Source: Incurvaria masculella
Lineage: Eukaryota > Arthropoda > Insecta > Lepidoptera > Incurvariidae
Direction of reading: 5' to 3'
Assembly: GCA_946894095.1 (NCBI GenBank)
Contig: OX335643.1
Location: 8,357,036 to 8,421,035 of the forward strand
Length of the DNA stretch: 64,000 bases
In this document: positions 60,778 through 64,000 of the stretch, piece after piece
Position numbering within the stretch: position 1 is the first letter of the stretch
Layout: every line of letters starts with the position of its first letter
Position numbers and translations under genes: made by a program
Notes under the pieces: generated by a model
What the model was told of the DNA's origin: nothing
Seen by the model: only the letters and a program-made list of their open reading frames with translations
The model's database searches: none

Positions 60778-61157
60778 CCTCGGTGGCCCAGTGGCGCGAC
60801 ACTTCGGCGATCGCTCTCCGAAGTTAAGCAACGCTGGGTCCGGTCTGGTCTTGGATGGGTGACCATTCGACCGTTGAGAGAGGCTGGCCGTGGTTCGGAT
60901 TCCACGTTAAGCTGTAGGTCCCCTTCCTTACTTACTAGGTGGTAGGGTTTATCCCGCCCGGGTTGGTACCATCGCATTGGATGAACGATGGTCGAAGCGG
61001 CAATGAAAATTGTCCGTGTTTTCCATCCAGTTCAATGTAGCCGTGCAATATAAGGAAAGTCCTGGCATGGCACCTAGTTCCCATGTGGTGTGTTGGGCTA
61101 ATACCATGACAGAACTTGTGGTATTAGCCATCCATGTCCAGTCACATAAAAAAAAAA
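60778..61157 (+). repeat. 5S-rRNA-headed composite SINE
   Basis: After a short ggtggcccagtggcgcgaca start comes ccgaagttaagcaacg (60818) and, exactly 32 bases on, cttggatgggtgacc (60850). These are the A-box and C-box regions of 5S rRNA at 5S spacing, a type 1 RNA polymerase III promoter. From ggttcggattccacg on, the body is that of the tRNA-headed SINEs, ending ccatccatgtccagtcacat with poly(A). Confidence 0.88.
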
Positions 61158-61858
61158 CAGCAATTTTCAAGTAGGTATAGGTACAATGAAACCACTATGA
61201 ACACTTAATGCTATAGAAAACGTTAATTGTTCAGATTACTGAGCACACACTTTTTAATAATAACAATAAATTAGACCAATGCCTTTAAACATAAAAAAAA
61301 TGTCAAAAAAGAAAATCGTGGTCGATATGTATAATGAAAATATAAAATTATAATTCTATTATTTTAATCTATATATCTATATGTATAAAATTCATTTATT
61401 AACTATCTATGAAATATTATATGTTGTCTGATTGGTTTTGTGAACAATGTTATAAATCATAAAAACTATAATAAGGCCTATTAAAAAGTAAATAAATAAA
61501 GTTCAGTTCGAGGAACTATATAATATCAATAATATGCTAAGGTACGATTAGGTATATCTATATGGACGAGCTAACGATAACGAAATGTAATCTATGTATA
61601 CCTATGTGTATAGGTACCCAGGGCCTTGCACCCTCAAAAAAATTAAAAATTATTATTAAAATATTATTTATATTAATTATTATTACTTAAACATTATATT
61701 ATTAAATATTATTAAAATATTTTGTCTAATAGTTAGAAGGTTGATACTTTAAAATGTTCCATACAATATTTCGTTGTATCATAATAGGTAGATGACATTA
61801 TAGTCACATGGTTTCATGTTCAAAGTATAGATTTAGTAGGAAAGTGCGTTTTCGAAGT
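61158..61858. other. AT-rich sequence, nothing recognised
   Basis: No feature supported. Confidence 0.45.
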
Positions 61859-61859
61859 T

Positions 61860-62274
61860 TCGAGCGGCTCGTAGCCTAGTGGCGCGGGGACTGGCCTAGC
61901 GTACCAGAGACCTGGGTTCAATACCGACATGCACCACTGTCTTTCTCTTTCCGAGTTCGATAAGTGCATTTTCATCACGAATGCGAGCTGCTCCATGGTT
62001 CGGAATCCATGTAAAACTGTAGGTCCCCTTTCCCTACTAGGTGGTAGGGTTTAAGCCCGTCCGGGTTGGTACCATCGCATTGGATGAAAAGATGGTCGAA
62101 GCGGCAATGAAGAATTGTCCGTGTTTTCCATCCAGTTCAATGTAGCCGTGCTCATAAAGGGAAGGTCCTGGCATGGCACCAAATTCCTTCGGGAATGTAG
62201 TGTATTGGGCTAATATCATAACGGTAGTTTTGTGGTATTAGCCATCCATGTCGGGTTGCATAAAAAAAAAAAAA
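61860..62274 (+). repeat. tRNA-headed composite SINE, full length
   Basis: gcggctcgtagcctagtggc, gggttcaata(c), body, then ccatccatgtcgggttgcat and poly(A). Confidence 0.92.
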
Positions 62275-63038
62275 GTAATTTTTTGGGGCTGCAAATAACG
62301 TGTATAAAATTAATTTGTGTTGTAAATAACTCGCTACGTTTATCTGCACCAAATATTTTTGCATGAAAACATTTAGGGTCTGTGTCACCATGTGCTGATT
62401 AGGGTAATCGGCACATACGATTTTTCTACCATCTTGCAATAAATACCAGTACAGGATATTCAGAATTTTAGTAGTTAGTAATAAAGGTCCTTTGATGTTG
62501 GGGAAAGGACTCTCAGATAGGTTCATATTAAACCATCGATATCTGGACTGATCCTCAGAAATTTGAAGTTTTAAACATTTTTAATAACTGGAAGTAGAAT
62601 TGTGAGGATTTTGTTTTTGTTCTACAATGTAAAACAAAATACCTCTAAGGGTGGAGTGCACAATATCTGGTGATTTTCATAGTTATGGTTATTTTACATC
62701 CGCCATCATTTTTCTAAAGAAGATAGGTCTATAATAACCGTCACTTTTATAACATTAACCAGAGGTGGTACACTCCAGCCTAGACTATGGAAACCATAGA
62801 CCTAGCATGATCCTATTTCTATGATGGAAACTATCTAGGTACAATAACGGGCAAACACAGCATGCTTCAAACAATTATCAAGCTTAGCAAATTTTGAAAT
62901 AAAATTAGAAACAAATAAAAAAATTAGGCGAAAAACTGAAAAGTATTAAATCATTGTGAAAAAATTATAATCCAAATATGAATTAACATTAAACGATTTA
63001 TTGTAACTTCAAAACTGAAGACACAGTTTTATAATACA
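62275..63038. other. AT-rich sequence with a weak relative of repeat F
   Basis: ggagtgcacaatatctggtg and ttacatccgccatcattttt near 62655-62715 recall 15196-15322 and its flank at 19865. Otherwise nothing. Confidence 0.4.
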
Positions 63039-63039
63039 C

Positions 63040-63190
63040 TAGCTGCGGTACCCGGCTCCGCTCGGGTCAATGTCGTGTTGGATTGATTTCGGTCTGAATT
63101 ATTTCCTGGATAAAAAGTAACCCACCAAAAGTCTGGTCCAGGACTATGTATCCATCTACCAAATTTAATCAAAATTGTTTGAACCGATGT
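63040..63190 (+). repeat. gtacccggctccgctcg repeat, copy 2
   Basis: Begins ctagctgcggtacccggctc and runs through tggataaaaagtaacccacc. A repeat start commonly seen in insect genomes. Confidence 0.7.
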
Positions 63191-63444
63191 GGCATGATAA
63201 TGATAAACATCGACTAATTCCTATTTACAGCTTCGTAAACATTTAGGAGCGAATTTTAAAAGCATGTACCGCCAGATCCTTAGTGCACTGGCACTGCTAC
63301 ATACATAGATACAAAACCACTGAAGAGAACAAAACCAACAAATGCAGAATTAACCCTACCACCTTCCTTACTGTTACAAAGTTTTATGAGGAATACGAAC
63401 CACAGCCACCTTCAACATCGAAAACGGTAACCCATCCGGAATCT

Positions 63445-63875
63445 TTTTTTTTTTTATGCGACCTGACATGGTTGGCTAATACCACACAACTACCGTTATG
63501 ATATTAGCCCAATACACCACATTCCCGAAGTAATTAGGTGCCATGCCAGGACCTTCCCTTTATGAGCACGGCTACATTGAACTGGATGGAAAACACGGAC
63601 AATTTTACATTGCCGCTTCGACCATCTTTCATCCGATGCGATGGTACCAACCCGGGCGGGCTTAAACCCTACCACCTAGTAGGGGAAGGGGACCTACAGT
63701 TTTACATGGATTCCGAACCATGGAGCAGCTCGCATTCGTGACGAAATGCACTTATCGAACTCTGAAAGAGGAAGACAGTGGTGCAAGTTGGTATTGAACC
63801 CGGGCCTTTGGTACGCTAGGCCAGTCTCCGCGCCACTAGGCCACAGAATAAGTAATAGTGCCGAGCCGCTCAAAG
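63445..63875 (-). repeat. tRNA-headed composite SINE, full length
   Basis: Inverted: poly(T), tgcgacctgacatggttggc, body, B box gtattgaacccg, head gcgccactaggccac. A 19-base insertion splits the first head block (cactattacttattctg), and gagccgctc follows it. Confidence 0.88.
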
Positions 63876-64000
63876 TATGCTAAAGAATCTGACTGCGCCC
63901 AGAGTATGCTATGCTATACGTTGATAAAATACGCAAATAAATCGGGCGAGTGGTTCGAAGTTATCGCTCTACATGATATCGTGGAACTTTCTGTAGGCCT

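Noticed and set aside
60800..60880. Possible 5S rRNA gene
   Set aside because: Only the internal-promoter half of 5S is present. The 5' third and the 3' end are replaced by SINE sequence.

Overview
The window looks like nuclear DNA of an insect, most likely a moth or butterfly (Lepidoptera). It holds one intron-rich animal gene swollen by transposable elements, many copies of a composite SINE and of a (ACGG)n-bearing repeat of a kind I associate with Lepidoptera, a DD41D mariner, Copia and Jockey/CR1-type retroelements, and a short (CCTAA)n tract, the insect telomere unit. No bacterial, organellar or viral gene was seen.

The one gene that can be read end to end is a minus-strand Usp2-type ubiquitin-specific protease, about 39 kb from the ATG at 41292 to the stop at 2207. 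Its ten 3' coding exons (12345 to 2207) join with matching phases and GT/AG borders. They give a complete USP catalytic core: Cys box, QQD box, four zinc cysteines, His box and Asn/Asp. Two N-termini can be attached in phase. Two large Ser-rich exons (41292-40636 and 39234-38167) would give a protein of about 951 aa. A 27-codon first exon at 13791-13711 would give about 403 aa. This resembles the USP2a/USP2b arrangement of vertebrates. The short form's first exon is preceded by a 132-bp tandem repeat array and a GC-rich patch.

The 26-kb intron between 38.2 and 12.3 kb is mostly mobile DNA. It contains a 1.3-kb DD41D mariner with one in-frame stop (17892-19195), two TIR elements side by side (16.7-17.4 kb), a seven-unit 70-bp minisatellite (22.3-22.8 kb), two TTAA-flanked MITE families, a 5'-truncated LINE (26.0-26.7 kb) and a Copia element with both LTRs and a 5-bp target duplication (29264-33277). 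The Copia element was itself invaded by a MADF-domain TIR element, a SINE and a solo LTR.

Upstream of the protease's first coding exon, 41.3-57 kb holds more repeats, an intact two-ORF non-LTR retrotransposon (about 48.4-53.4 kb) and, directly abutting it, a decayed second one (53.4-55.07 kb). At about 58.1-58.43 kb a CpG-rich stretch leads into a likely first exon of a plus-strand gene with a strong splice donor. Its remaining exons are not recognisable before the window ends, and its presumed intron carries an imperfect triplication and further SINEs.

The most unusual point is the composite SINE family. Most copies have a tRNA-like head, but two carry a 5S-rRNA-like head on the same body. 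Also notable are the MADF-bearing TIR element nested in Copia, and the intact LINE whose ORF1 keeps an SGNH-like domain with substituted catalytic blocks and whose ORF2 lacks an obvious AUG.
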